Source: a virus
Virus record (IMG/VR): IMGVR_UViG_3300050134_000023
Span: 1 to 41,159 of that record
Length of the DNA stretch: 41,159 nucleotides
Direction: 5' to 3' (one strand)
Shown: positions 1 through 7,972 of the stretch, one piece after another
How positions within the stretch are numbered: the stretch's first letter is position 1
How the letters are laid out: each line of letters opens with the position of its first letter
Made by a program: the position numbers and the translations under genes
Notes under the pieces: generated by a model
What the model saw: the letters and a program-made list of their open reading frames with translations, nothing else
The model's database searches: none
What the model was told of the DNA's origin: nothing

Positions 1-223
1 TCCACTATGTGGCACTTTAGGCCCGCCAGTTACCAACTCGCCACTGATACCGCTTTGGTGATACCACCGTCCTCGTAAAGTCCTTGTTCTCAACGCCGCA
101 GGAGAACAGGGAATTCTCCGCCAATGAGCATGAAACTTTTTGCGGGAAACTAGGTTGTTTTCAGCGGTTTAACTGGAAAATGGCAAAATTAGACCTACAG
201 AAAACTGTTGTAGAGGACAACAA
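1..223 (+). promoter_or_regulatory. Leader region with two competing hairpins, no clear gene
   Basis: No convincing gene is seen. One frame is open from base 1 to a stop at 76-78 and could be the end of an upstream gene. Two mutually exclusive hairpins share bases 102-106: TGTTCTC (85-91) with GAGAACA (102-108), and GGAGAA (101-106) with TTCTCC (114-119). A nine-codon ORF starts at 124 without a good ribosome-binding site. This may be a 5' leader for the gene at 224; the regulatory role is inferred. Confidence 0.35.
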
Positions 224-544
224 ATGAGCACTGCTACCGCCCACACCCCTGATCTGGTCGAGGACCTGCTGGATGAAAAAATCAGTGGAGAATGGGGAGG
301 TTTCCCCGATGAAACTCCCAAGTTGCGTCAAAAATCCAGTAGTGATACACTAGGGACTACCATGTATACGGCAGAAACAATGAAGCGTGCAGCCCCCGAA
401 CAGGGCACGGGGCGTGCTCCCGAACCTATCCTTGTCACCAAGGAAAACGTGAAGGAACTCTTCGGCAAATTCAAGACCTTGCCGTCGAATGACCCTCTTT
501 ATAACCCATTGGGCGATGCTCTCCACGAATACATGCTTGGCTAG
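224..544 (+). CDS. Hypothetical protein, 106 aa
   Basis: Not recognised. The ATG follows a GAGGA ribosome-binding site at 213-217. The product is hydrophilic and acidic at the N-terminus, with no membrane segment or cysteine motif, and is probably a small cytoplasmic phage protein. The next gene starts 13 bases downstream, so the two are likely co-transcribed. Nothing here indicates a function. Confidence 0.7.
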   Translation: MSTATAHTPDLVEDLLDEKISGEWGGFPDETPKLRQKSSSDTLGTTMYTAETMKRAAPEQGTGRAPEPILVTKENVKELFGKFKTLPSNDPLYNPLGDALHEYMLG

Positions 545-557
545 AAAGACCCCCCTC

Positions 558-920
558 ATGCCCCGATTAGCCAAGTGGAGCGAGTACCCAGAGGGCGACA
601 TCACCTACGGTAAAATCCATCTCAAAGCCCGCATGAATCGGCTTCCAGACGATGGGCTTGATCGCGTCAAAAAAGAACTCCCCACTGGGGGCGAAGTCCC
701 CAAAGAAGACTGGTATCTCGACTTTGGGGACTTTATCGTTCCGGGTAGAGGGGGATTCATCCGCACGTACCTCGGCCCCGATGAGATGGGTAAGGTTCGC
801 GGGTACGAACTCCGTTGTTGGCGAAACAGCAAAAACAACCCCGCAAAGCTGAAGAAATGTTGGCGGAATCGATCATCTTTGCTCAATCCTGCAACCGCCC
901 TCCTCGGCGAAGAAGAATAA
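558..920 (+). CDS. Hypothetical protein, 120 aa
   Basis: Not recognised. The frame is open further upstream, but the ATG at 558 is preferred because an earlier start would run through the end of the preceding gene. The protein is rich in Gly, Pro, Arg and Lys, with a Trp/Tyr/Phe-rich middle (residues about 45-80). No signal peptide or known motif is visible. Confidence 0.65.
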   Translation: MPRLAKWSEYPEGDITYGKIHLKARMNRLPDDGLDRVKKELPTGGEVPKEDWYLDFGDFIVPGRGGFIRTYLGPDEMGKVRGYELRCWRNSKNNPAKLKKCWRNRSSLLNPATALLGEEE

Positions 921-968
921 AACCTCCCTTTTCCTGAAACCCCAGTATTATCAGACTGGAGGGTTCTC

Positions 969-1223
969 ATGCCCACAACAAACAAGCTTTATCTTCGTAT
1001 CCCCGTGACCTATGCGGTCTGTATCGACAACGAACAGACTGCCAATGGTGAGTATCAAGGCGTTTTTCTGGACAACTCTGGTCGGACAGACGGGTCGCCC
1101 ATGCCGGAGGTACGCTCCGTAGTTTCGCTCATCTTCAAACGCGCCACGCACGAGCAAATCGACGAACTGGCGGCAACACTCCGTGATTTCGGCCCAGTTG
1201 AAGCCGTCATCGAGGAAATCTAA
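969..1223 (+). CDS. Hypothetical protein, 84 aa
   Basis: Not recognised. An ACTGGAGGG ribosome-binding site precedes the ATG, and a promoter-like CAGTATTAT lies at about 943-951. A hydrophobic beta-rich N-terminal half is followed by a helical segment. Its stop overlaps the next start by one base (TAATG), so translation of the pair is probably coupled. Confidence 0.7.
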   Translation: MPTTNKLYLRIPVTYAVCIDNEQTANGEYQGVFLDNSGRTDGSPMPEVRSVVSLIFKRATHEQIDELAATLRDFGPVEAVIEEI

Positions 1224-1630
1224 TGATCTTCCAATCGGGAGTACATTACGGCGATCTCAAGGGCTCAGCCTCGGCTGATTGGATCGACTTCGAGCACGGC
1301 GAGAAGTTCTTGGCGGGCTTGGGTGTGACGCTCGCTGACGGGGAACATATCGTCGGCATCTCTATGTGGACTGGGGAGAAAACGACCCGCGCATCAGTTG
1401 ACATCTTTATCGTCGGCAGGGAGAACTACAAAGCAGGACAAGAAGAAGGCGTATGGGAAGGCGTGCGGAAAGTTAGCAAAGACCTTACTCGTGAAGAATT
1501 TTTCGGATTGTTCAAGCAGTTCAGCCTAACCATTTCTGTGAAGAAATGGGAAGCACATTACGGGACACTTGAGGGGAAAGAGTTCGAGCCTGTTGAAGAA
1601 CTCGACCTCGATGATGTTGAGGTAGAGTAA
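1223..1630 (+). CDS. Hypothetical protein, 135 aa
   Basis: Not recognised. It starts at the ATG overlapping the upstream stop and ends on the A of the next ATG, so three genes in a row are joined by TAATG junctions. The sequence alternates beta-like stretches with charged helices and ends in an acidic tail (ELDLDDVEVE). No catalytic motif is visible. Confidence 0.7.
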   Translation: MIFQSGVHYGDLKGSASADWIDFEHGEKFLAGLGVTLADGEHIVGISMWTGEKTTRASVDIFIVGRENYKAGQEEGVWEGVRKVSKDLTREEFFGLFKQFSLTISVKKWEAHYGTLEGKEFEPVEELDLDDVEVE

Positions 1631-1800
1631 TGAGCACAATCGAGACCGTAATCGGCAAACCTTGCGGCGTAGGCGTTCCACCATGTGGTAAACCTGCCGA
1701 GGGGTGGTGCGAAGGGCCAAACGGCGAAAACCGCATCCCCATCTGTCGCTACCACGTCAATATGCTGAAGATGGCAGAGGTAATGTCAGGGAGAAAGTAG
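1630..1800 (+). CDS. Small cysteine-containing protein, 56 aa
   Basis: A short gene translated by hand from the ATG overlapping the preceding stop. Cysteines at residues 12, 19, 27 and 39, with the nearby RYHV, could bind a metal ion. The family is not recognised. The tight TAATG junction upstream and the TTG start three bases downstream support it as real. Confidence 0.55.
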   Translation: MSTIETVIGKPCGVGVPPCGKPAEGWCEGPNGENRIPICRYHVNMLKMAEVMSGRK

Positions 1801-1802
1801 CC

Positions 1803-2957
1803 TTGCGCCTTTCTGGTCGTAACTTCCAACCGTGGGCGGACTTCGAGCTAGAAATCGGCGGGCTTACCGTCCTGACAGGCCCTTCCAACAAGGGGAAGTC
1901 CAGCCTGTCCCGTGCCCTCAGGGGTATCCTTCGCAACGAACTCGACGCCGCTTTTATCCGTGACCCTAAGAAGGAACCCCTCGAACTCACCCTCAGTATC
2001 AACGGGATCACGATCAAGGCAACCCGCAACAAGGCGGGGAAGGTTAAGTACGTCCTCAATGGCGACGAGAAGAACGCCTACACCAGCTTGGACGGCCACA
2101 TCCCGCCGCCCGTCAAAGACCTGCTCTGCGGAGAGATCACTGTCGGGGACTTCGACTTTGACCCCATCTTCGGGGTACAGAATGACCCCCAATTCCTGCT
2201 CGACAAGAAAGCCTACAAGCCTGCCGACCTGAATGCCATCCTCGGTGCCTTTGGCGGCACGGAGAAATTGGAAGCTGGCAAGAAGGAGGCCGGGTCACGG
2301 ATAAGTGACAAAAACGGTGAAGCCAAAACCCTAGCTGCGGAGATTCGTGAGGCTGAGGAACGGAAGTCCAAGCTCATGCCCCTGAGCGCCAATGGCGGCT
2401 GCCTCCTGAGCACCCTCCACGAACTGGAGCTTCGCATTAGGGCGCTGGATTTCAAGTCCGTATGGCTTGGGGAGGCTCTGACACGCCTTAGCCGTCTGAA
2501 GCCCCTAGAACGGCTCCAGAACGCTCTGGCGGTGCCAAATACGACCCCAGTTGAGCGATTGACGCAACAAATCGCCTACCTCAATCAGGCGGCGGAATCC
2601 CGCATCCTGTCGAAGTGGCTTGGTAAGGTCACCACGGTTATAGACGGCGGCTCCGAGGCATGGGTGCCCGTCCTACCGATCTGGCGGAAGTTGGTCGCTG
2701 TCGAGACCTTACGTGTCCTGAAAGCCAACCGCCGCGTGTTCCCCGACATCGACGCCGTAGAGCCACAGTACGCCTCTTCGGTGCGACTCTATTCCAGTAT
2801 TAAGACCATAGGGCAGGTGATTGAGCTTCGTCGCAGCCTGAAGGCCAAGACAGCCGAGTTGACTGAAACTGACTCAAAATTGACTGAAGCGCAGGAAGAA
2901 TTGAAGAAGAGTCTTTGCCCAAAGTGCGGCAGAGCTATCGAGCATACGTGTGAGTAG
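1803..2957 (+). CDS. Rad50/SbcC-like half ATPase with C-terminal zinc hook, 384 aa
   Basis: Resembles the N-terminal lobe of the Rad50/SbcC/T4 gp46 family, which works with an Mre11-type nuclease in recombination and DNA-end processing. The Walker A motif GPSNKGKS is at residues 26-33. A helical, coiled-coil-like region follows, and a CPKC zinc-hook motif lies about ten residues from the C-terminus. The TTG start at 1803 is preferred because AGGGAG sits nine bases upstream and the upstream stop ends at 1800; a GTG at 1704 would overlap the previous gene. The family normally returns through a second coil to a C-terminal lobe with signature and Walker B motifs, and these are absent here and in the neighbouring genes. 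The likely nuclease partner is at 5262. Confidence 0.7.
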   Translation: MRLSGRNFQPWADFELEIGGLTVLTGPSNKGKSSLSRALRGILRNELDAAFIRDPKKEPLELTLSINGITIKATRNKAGKVKYVLNGDEKNAYTSLDGHIPPPVKDLLCGEITVGDFDFDPIFGVQNDPQFLLDKKAYKPADLNAILGAFGGTEKLEAGKKEAGSRISDKNGEAKTLAAEIREAEERKSKLMPLSANGGCLLSTLHELELRIRALDFKSVWLGEALTRLSRLKPLERLQNALAVPNTTPVERLTQQIAYLNQAAESRILSKWLGKVTTVIDGGSEAWVPVLPIWRKLVAVETLRVLKANRRVFPDIDAVEPQYASSVRLYSSIKTIGQVIELRRSLKAKTAELTETDSKLTEAQEELKKSLCPKCGRAIEHTCE

Positions 2958-3405
2958 CAAAGGCACTTACAAACGAGTGGCGATTGATCGAAGGTTTCGT
3001 GGGCCGGGAATCGCTACTCGGAACAAAATCATAGGTCAATACAGGTACGCAGCGAAGGAACGTGGTCTAGTCTGGGGGTTGTCAACCGAAGATTTTACGG
3101 TGTTGAGCCAGCAAAACTGTCACTATTGCGGTGCACCGCCAGTCGAACGGAGCTACACGAAACTTGACTCCTCTACAGCTAAATACAACGGTGGGTGGGT
3201 CTGCAACGGTATAGACCGAAGGGATAACGATCTCGGGTATACCCCGCAGAATTGTCTTCCTTGCTGCACGATTTGCAATTATGCCAAGAGCAAGATGGGG
3301 TATGCCGAATTCATCCAGTATTTGCAGCGAGTAGCAGAATTCCAACGGGGACGGGGAGTGAGTAATGGAACTGGAACAGACACAGGAACGATTGAAGCAG
3401 CTTAA
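2950..3405 (+). CDS. HNH homing-type endonuclease, 151 aa
   Basis: A phage HNH nuclease with CHYCG at about residues 57-61, NGIDRRDNDLGY in the middle and CCTICN at the metal-binding end. This is the same subtype as the nuclease at 36431. The GTG start overlaps the end of the Rad50-like gene, and the 3' end overlaps the coiled-coil gene, so it sits tightly between two genes, as expected of a self-spreading free-standing endonuclease. The nuclease call is secure; homing is inferred. Confidence 0.85.
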   Translation: MSSKGTYKRVAIDRRFRGPGIATRNKIIGQYRYAAKERGLVWGLSTEDFTVLSQQNCHYCGAPPVERSYTKLDSSTAKYNGGWVCNGIDRRDNDLGYTPQNCLPCCTICNYAKSKMGYAEFIQYLQRVAEFQRGRGVSNGTGTDTGTIEAA

Positions 3406-3664
3406 AGCCCGGGTGACCACCCTTCAGAGCGGTCGCGATCAGATCAACCAACAGAAGGGTCTCGAACAGGGCAAGCTGGAAGAAGCCTATCGGAAGTTGC
3501 GGGAACTCGGGATCGAGAACCCCGAAGCTATGACAGCCAAAGAGTTGCAAGCCCTCGCAACCAGCTTGGAAGCCAACCTCGCCGAGCAGCTTGCGGTCTT
3601 GAACACCCAGTTGGAGCAGGGTGAGGACTTGATGGAGCAATATCGAGAGCTTCAACAGGGGTAA
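3365..3664 (+). CDS. Coiled-coil protein, 99 aa
   Basis: Almost entirely helical, with heptad-like Leu and many Glu, Gln, Lys and Arg residues, so a coiled coil is likely over most of its length. The ATG at 3365 follows a GGGGAG site. It lies directly after the nuclease that follows the Rad50-like half protein, so it could once have been part of that coil or be a separate partner. No Walker B or signature motif is present. Confidence 0.7.
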   Translation: MELEQTQERLKQLKARVTTLQSGRDQINQQKGLEQGKLEEAYRKLRELGIENPEAMTAKELQALATSLEANLAEQLAVLNTQLEQGEDLMEQYRELQQG

Positions 3665-3680
3665 TTCTCCCAAAACTCAG

Positions 3681-3686
3681 TATTGA
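3681..3686 (+). promoter_or_regulatory. Promoter-like TATTGA in a repeated 17-base block
   Basis: The block CCAAAACTCAGTATTGA around this site is repeated exactly before the nuclease gene at 15569. It lies about 20 bases before the ATG at 3707, with a GTAAGGAG ribosome-binding site between. Promoter function is inferred from the repetition and position. Confidence 0.4.
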
Positions 3687-3706
3687 TAGGGTAAGGAGAT
3701 AACCAC

Positions 3707-4189
3707 ATGTTCAAAGTCTACTTAGCTGGCCCGATTTCAGGACTGACCTTCGCCGGGGCGCAAGAATGGCGGAACGAGTTTACTCGCCGTGTGGACTCCC
3801 GCATCAAAGCCTATTCCCCACTTCGCGGCAAGGATTATCTCGCGGGTCTGGGGGTTCTGGAACAGTCCTACGAGAATTTCCCCTTGTCCACCGATCAGGG
3901 CTTGACCACGCAAGACCGCTACGATTGCATGGGCGCTGACTTGGTGGTATTCTACCTTCTGGGCGCACAGCGGATTTCCGTTGGTCCGATGATCGAGATG
4001 GGTTGGTGCGATGCTGCTCGAAAGCCTGCGGTTCTGGTCATAGAAAAAGAGGGCAATCCTCACGACCACCCGATGGTGCGGCAGACCGTTCCATTCCGCG
4101 TAGACAATCTGGATGACGCCCTCAAGGTCACAGAAATCATTCTGTTGAACAAGCGCGAGGCAGCCAGTGAGTCAGCTTCAGCCCGTTAG
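3707..4189 (+). CDS. Nucleoside 2-deoxyribosyltransferase-like protein, 160 aa
   Basis: Matches the nucleoside 2-deoxyribosyltransferase family, which exchanges bases on deoxyribonucleosides or hydrolyses nucleotides. VYLAGPISG at residues 4-12 is the substrate-binding loop, ADLVVFYLL is a typical strand, and SVGPMIEMGW carries the expected catalytic Glu. Its length is normal for the family. A likely role is nucleotide salvage or modified-base metabolism. AAGGAG precedes the ATG. Confidence 0.8.
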   Translation: MFKVYLAGPISGLTFAGAQEWRNEFTRRVDSRIKAYSPLRGKDYLAGLGVLEQSYENFPLSTDQGLTTQDRYDCMGADLVVFYLLGAQRISVGPMIEMGWCDAARKPAVLVIEKEGNPHDHPMVRQTVPFRVDNLDDALKVTEIILLNKREAASESASAR

Positions 4190-4577
4190 TTTCGGTTTCC
4201 CGTATGGCCTATCCGCACCACTGCGGTTCGGCTACGCTCAATGCCCCATTTGCGGTTGTCGCCTCAAAGACGGTTACCGCGATTACATCTCTGAGGGCAC
4301 CCTCTGCGAATCGTATTCCAATTGTCCCAACGGCTGCTGGGACTATGCGTATGCCTACGGCAACACGGATTACACGATCACAATTCGCGGACACCAAATC
4401 CGCATGGGTCACTGCTGGTCGCAGACGGCACAAGAGGGAGTCGATGGCAGCAACGCTCTCGATCTCGTGATCGCCGCCGCCCAGCAATGTCTGCTCGAAG
4501 ACTACTGGAAGGGCGCGTTTGCCGCCCAACCTGTCCAGCCGAGCGGCCTGCGTCAAAACCGCTGGATGCGAGAGTAG
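4167..4577 (+). CDS. Zinc-ribbon-like hypothetical protein, 136 aa
   Basis: The GTG start lies inside the end of the preceding gene, with GAGG just upstream. A CPICGC pair at about residues 26-31 and a second pair around CESYSNCPNGC suggest one zinc-binding domain. The C-terminal half has no known motif. It ends one base before the 3' end of the opposite-strand GIY-YIG gene, so the two are convergent and touching. Confidence 0.65.
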   Translation: MSQLQPVSFGFPYGLSAPLRFGYAQCPICGCRLKDGYRDYISEGTLCESYSNCPNGCWDYAYAYGNTDYTITIRGHQIRMGHCWSQTAQEGVDGSNALDLVIAAAQQCLLEDYWKGAFAAQPVQPSGLRQNRWMRE

Positions 4578-5258
4578 CTAGTGACACAACTCGCAACCCA
4601 CATCTACGATTCCTTTAGCTTGGTGCCAGCGGGTGTGATTCACTCGAATCGCTATTTGTTTCTGGGCATCTAAACGTTCTGGAGTCCAACTTTTTGCGAC
4701 CTTGTTCGCTTGGGCCTGTTTTCTCTTCGGGTCTTTCCACATTTCCGAACGATTCGCTTTGATCTCCTTTAGCTTTTCTGGAGTTAGATTCTCCCACTGT
4801 TTAATGTGACTTAAGCTTTGTTTTGCCTTGGCATTCGGGCTCCCGTTAGCCGCCGCGTGGGTCGCATGGTGTTCGGGCTCATTCCACTTCTTTTGAACCG
4901 CCCTACGTATGGCCTCTCTTCGACTTTCTCGATTATCACGCCAATGTCGTGATACAACACCAGCTTCGTTTACGTAGTCCCAGCCAGCCTCACCGCCTTT
5001 GGCGATATTGTAGCATTTAGGGTTGTCTCGTTCTTCGTACACGAGTTCAATTTCCTTGAGATCGGCGGCTTCTTTGGTGCCGAATACAAACAACACTTCT
5101 TTGATGAATTTTTCTCGTCCATGCTTCTTTACGGCTTTCCGTAGTACCGTACCCGACCCAAGATACCCGTCGTTCACGTTCGTTGTTTTGTGCCTGCCAA
5201 TGTAAAAATGAGTATTAACTAAACAGGTGGTTCGATATACAGTCCAAAATTGAGTCAT
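4578..5258 (-). CDS. GIY-YIG homing endonuclease, 226 aa
   Basis: The N-terminus has the GIY-YIG core (WTVY at about residues 5-8, FYIGRH at about 18-23) followed by YLGSG and a conserved Glu region (KEIELVYEE). The basic C-terminal half has Trp-containing repeats (KKWNEPE, EMWKDPKR, KSWTPERL) like NUMOD-type DNA-binding modules. The ATG at 5258 has AGGA seven bases upstream, better than the ATG at 5303. It is one of few minus-strand genes, and its start abuts that of the phosphoesterase gene on the other strand. Confidence 0.88.
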   Translation of the reverse strand: MTQFWTVYRTTCLVNTHFYIGRHKTTNVNDGYLGSGTVLRKAVKKHGREKFIKEVLFVFGTKEAADLKEIELVYEERDNPKCYNIAKGGEAGWDYVNEAGVVSRHWRDNRESRREAIRRAVQKKWNEPEHHATHAAANGSPNAKAKQSLSHIKQWENLTPEKLKEIKANRSEMWKDPKRKQAQANKVAKSWTPERLDAQKQIAIRVNHTRWHQAKGIVDVGCELCH

Positions 5259-5261
5259 GAT

Positions 5262-6284
5262 ATGTCCTATGATAGGGGTTTGGAAGTTGTAAAACTTCCC
5301 CATCCACGAGTAAATTTAGTCTGGATCACCGACCTCCACATGTCTGCGATTCCGCCCGGACGAAGGGGGGACGACTATGCGGGGGCGATATTTGATAAGC
5401 TTCGGTTCGTTCTAGACCTGACAGAAAAACTAAATGGGGTATGTTTGGTCGGCGGGGACGTGTTTCACAATAAAGTGGCGAAGTCCCCCGGAAATTCTTT
5501 AGCAACGATTGAACGCCTTATTCGGGTATTCGGCTCTTACCCGCTCGGTAGGGTCTGGGGAGCGGTTGGAAACCATGACCTCTTTGCCGACCGTATGGAT
5601 TCTCTACCGTCTCAGCCGCTAGGGTTGCTGATTGCCGCAGGTTGCTATCGTGACCTGAACCGCGAGCCCGTCCTGTTCTCCAATGCCGATGACAGTGTTA
5701 CGGTGAGCGTCGAGACCTTTCCTTATGCCACGGGGGATAAAACCCTTCAAGCCCTGCTGAACGCCCCGCCGCGCCATCCTGAAGCCAAGTATCGAGTGGG
5801 CGTTGTCCACGCTTACGGTGAGCCCGGTAATGGCGGCACCCTGTACGGTGAACCGAAGATCGGCTACAACCAAGTGGCTCATCTGGATTTCGACTTCCTG
5901 CTCTGGGGGCACGACCACAGCCGCAAGGAGACGGAGACTGTCGGCAACATCACTCACGTGAATCTCGGCTCCATGGCTCGGGCCGCGTTCTCCTACGATG
6001 AGAAGGATCGCCCCGTGGTCGCCGCCATCCTCTCCTTTGCTCAGGATGGAATTCGTTACAAGGAGAAAGACATCCCAGTCAAGCCGTTGGAAGTGGTCTT
6101 CGTGCACGCCGACAAGGGCGTCGAGCGAGCGGGCAAGGCGAGCAACGTTCTGGACTTCTTCTCGCAGATGGATGAAGCGGTGGATGGGCTCGAAACATCC
6201 GAGCCTCGCGAGATCGCGAAACAACTTTGTGGCGATGATCTTCAATTGTTGCAACTACTTCTTGAACTATGCAATCTCTCATGA
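5262..6284 (+). CDS. Mre11/SbcD-like metallophosphoesterase, 340 aa
   Basis: All metal-binding motifs of the calcineurin-like fold are present: D24-x-H26, GGD (D66), GNHD (N104-H105), H183 and GHDH (H217, H219). The long C-terminal part after GHDH fits Mre11/SbcD/T4 gp47 nucleases. The natural partner is the Rad50-like half ATPase at 1803. The start is uncertain: a TTG at 5250 would give 344 residues, and neither start has a strong ribosome-binding site. The adjacent opposite-strand GIY-YIG gene may have displaced the original one. Confidence 0.85.
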   Translation: MSYDRGLEVVKLPHPRVNLVWITDLHMSAIPPGRRGDDYAGAIFDKLRFVLDLTEKLNGVCLVGGDVFHNKVAKSPGNSLATIERLIRVFGSYPLGRVWGAVGNHDLFADRMDSLPSQPLGLLIAAGCYRDLNREPVLFSNADDSVTVSVETFPYATGDKTLQALLNAPPRHPEAKYRVGVVHAYGEPGNGGTLYGEPKIGYNQVAHLDFDFLLWGHDHSRKETETVGNITHVNLGSMARAAFSYDEKDRPVVAAILSFAQDGIRYKEKDIPVKPLEVVFVHADKGVERAGKASNVLDFFSQMDEAVDGLETSEPREIAKQLCGDDLQLLQLLLELCNLS

Positions 6285-6296
6285 TAGAGTCAGTAC

Positions 6297-6608
6297 ATGA
6301 GAGCCTTCCTTAAGGGATTCATCCTCCCGATGGCGATCTTCATCGCGGCGTTAGAAGTCCTGATCCGTATTCCCCACGACAGTATTTGGTACGATGTGAC
6401 TATGGGAACGTTGGTTGTGGGAGCAACTGTCGGGTCTATTGTTTGTGGCTGCAAGATGTCGAAACATTTTCGAGATATTCGGATTTACAAGCAAGTTCGA
6501 GCAGAGATGCCCCTCGGTGTTTGGCCTCTGGTGCCAAAGCCGCTGGAACCCAAGAACCTCCCCCGATGGATAATGAAAGTGGCGGCGAAATTGACCGCTA
6601 GACCTTAA
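6297..6608 (+). CDS. Small membrane protein, 103 aa
   Basis: Two hydrophobic segments (about residues 5-25 and 35-52) separated by a short polar loop, then a basic C-terminal tail with several prolines, predict a two-pass inner-membrane protein. The family is not recognised. It follows the phosphoesterase by 12 bases. Confidence 0.65.
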   Translation: MRAFLKGFILPMAIFIAALEVLIRIPHDSIWYDVTMGTLVVGATVGSIVCGCKMSKHFRDIRIYKQVRAEMPLGVWPLVPKPLEPKNLPRWIMKVAAKLTARP

Positions 6609-6616
6609 AGGGAAAA

Positions 6617-6856
6617 ATGATCCCCAAAGTTGAACGTAGAGACGAGCGTGCCATCAAGTCACTCTGGCATGTGATGATCGCTACGGTGGGCATCTACGAG
6701 CTTTTCGACTACAAACCTCGAACCAAGGCTGTCCGCAGGTTGCGAAAGGGTCTTGCCGTTGGCTTAGTCGCCTTCCACATTGATGCCGCGATATGCGATG
6801 CGCTCGATAGGCCCACCTTGTTTCAACGCATACTTTACCGCGTAAACGGTGAGTGA
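6617..6856 (+). CDS. Hypothetical protein, 79 aa
   Basis: Basic N-terminal half with one moderately hydrophobic segment (about residues 44-60, LAVGLVAFHIDAAI) that may be a membrane or buried helix. It begins eight bases after the preceding membrane-protein gene and may work with it. Not recognised. Confidence 0.6.
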   Translation: MIPKVERRDERAIKSLWHVMIATVGIYELFDYKPRTKAVRRLRKGLAVGLVAFHIDAAICDALDRPTLFQRILYRVNGE

Positions 6857-6972
6857 ACATAAGGCGGGTTATCGGACGTTGGCTGTGTTTTCAACGACTT
6901 GGAGTGGTAACAGTATTGAGTAAGGTACGGCACGAAAGTGTTGGTAATCAGCCAAAATTTTTACTAACTAGG

Positions 6973-6996
6973 CAACCCCTTTCTTAGGGGAACCAC
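6973..6996 (+). promoter_or_regulatory. Hairpin masking a ribosome-binding site
   Basis: CCCCT (6976-6980) pairs with AGGGG (6986-6990) around a five-base loop. AGGGG is also the ribosome-binding site for the ATG at 6997. A promoter-like CAGTATTGA lies at 6911-6919. The hairpin could limit translation or act as a temperature or protein-sensitive switch; this is inferred. Confidence 0.45.
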
Positions 6997-7770
6997 ATGC
7001 CGGGATTTGAGACTTTTAGCTCCGATGAGATCACAGCCGACCTGCTCAAGGTCGCCGCAGACCTACAAAAAGAAGCGGGAATCAAGCAGATCGCTCAATC
7101 CCTTGTCGCAGCTTTCGCTATGCTCGTTGGACAAGCTGGTGGAGAGATCGCTGCTAAACCGTCTGGCACACAGTATAAAATTTTGGAGCGAGAGCATCAA
7201 ACAGGGTACGAAAAATACATCCTTCAACAAGGAAACACTGTTATTACAGCCGTTTGCCCTCTTGCTCTAGATGATAAAACTATCGCTGAAATGCACAACG
7301 ATGGTGGTGAGGCAACTCATCGCTTACAGATACTTCAGGACTTGGACTATTCCCCAGCAGTCGGGGCGTATTTCGAACAATTGCGTTTTAGCTGCGATAT
7401 TGATGTTGGAACTTTTCACGCTTTGATCGGTAGAGGACATAATGCCCTCTTTTTAGAAGACGGGTTAGCCGTTGTGCCCCTTCAGATTACCGGAGAAAAA
7501 CTCACTCAGTCCACTTCAAAACTCCCAGCGGAATCAATCGTGACTGTATCCAAAACTTCCCCTCGATTCTCCAGTTACCAACAAGTCAAAGATCAGACAG
7601 CGGACGGAGCATTCCGTACAGGCACAGACGCAAAACTCGTCCAGTACGACAGCACAGGCAAGTGGGCTTTCATCGTGATGCTGGACGCTCAAGGACGCAC
7701 GGCTCCCGGTGCCGACTACTCTCCCGACCGTGGCTGGATCGCTGCATCGGCTATCGCTAAAGCGAAATAA
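6997..7770 (+). CDS. Hypothetical protein with possible SH3-like C-terminus, 257 aa
   Basis: Not recognised as a whole. The N-terminal 50 residues are helical. The last 70 or so (GTDAKLVQYDSTGKWAFIVM through DRGWIAASAIA) resemble the spacing of bacterial SH3-like domains. It stands alone behind its own leader hairpin and has somewhat more A and T than its neighbours, suggesting separate expression. Confidence 0.65.
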   Translation: MPGFETFSSDEITADLLKVAADLQKEAGIKQIAQSLVAAFAMLVGQAGGEIAAKPSGTQYKILEREHQTGYEKYILQQGNTVITAVCPLALDDKTIAEMHNDGGEATHRLQILQDLDYSPAVGAYFEQLRFSCDIDVGTFHALIGRGHNALFLEDGLAVVPLQITGEKLTQSTSKLPAESIVTVSKTSPRFSSYQQVKDQTADGAFRTGTDAKLVQYDSTGKWAFIVMLDAQGRTAPGADYSPDRGWIAASAIAKAK

Positions 7771-7807
7771 ATTTTTCAATCACTCCCCCGCTTTCGTATT
7801 AGTCAGT

Positions 7808-7972
7808 ATGCGACTAATCCGCCAAGTAGACTACGCCACTCTGTTGAAAATCTTCGCGGAGGAGAACGCCGTCAAGGATAGCTGGACACCAGACAACCCC
7901 GACGACTGGCCCCGTGCCCGTTTCGTTACCGCTGATAAACAGTTTGGGGGAGTGTGGGTGAGTACGAATTGA
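7808..7972 (+). CDS. Hypothetical protein, 54 aa
   Basis: The ATG lies five bases after TATTAG (7797-7802), so the transcript may be leaderless. An in-frame GTG at 7709 is unlikely because it overlaps the previous gene. Not recognised; the sequence has several Trp and Asp-Pro pairs. Its 3' end overlaps the next gene's GTG start. Confidence 0.5.
   Translation: MRLIRQVDYATLLKIFAEENAVKDSWTPDNPDDWPRARFVTADKQFGGVWVSTN

Noticed and set aside
1704-1802. An extended N-terminus of the Rad50-like protein from GTG 1704
   Set aside because: It would overlap the preceding small gene by nearly 100 bases, adds a sequence without motif, and the TTG at 1803 has a well-placed ribosome-binding site.
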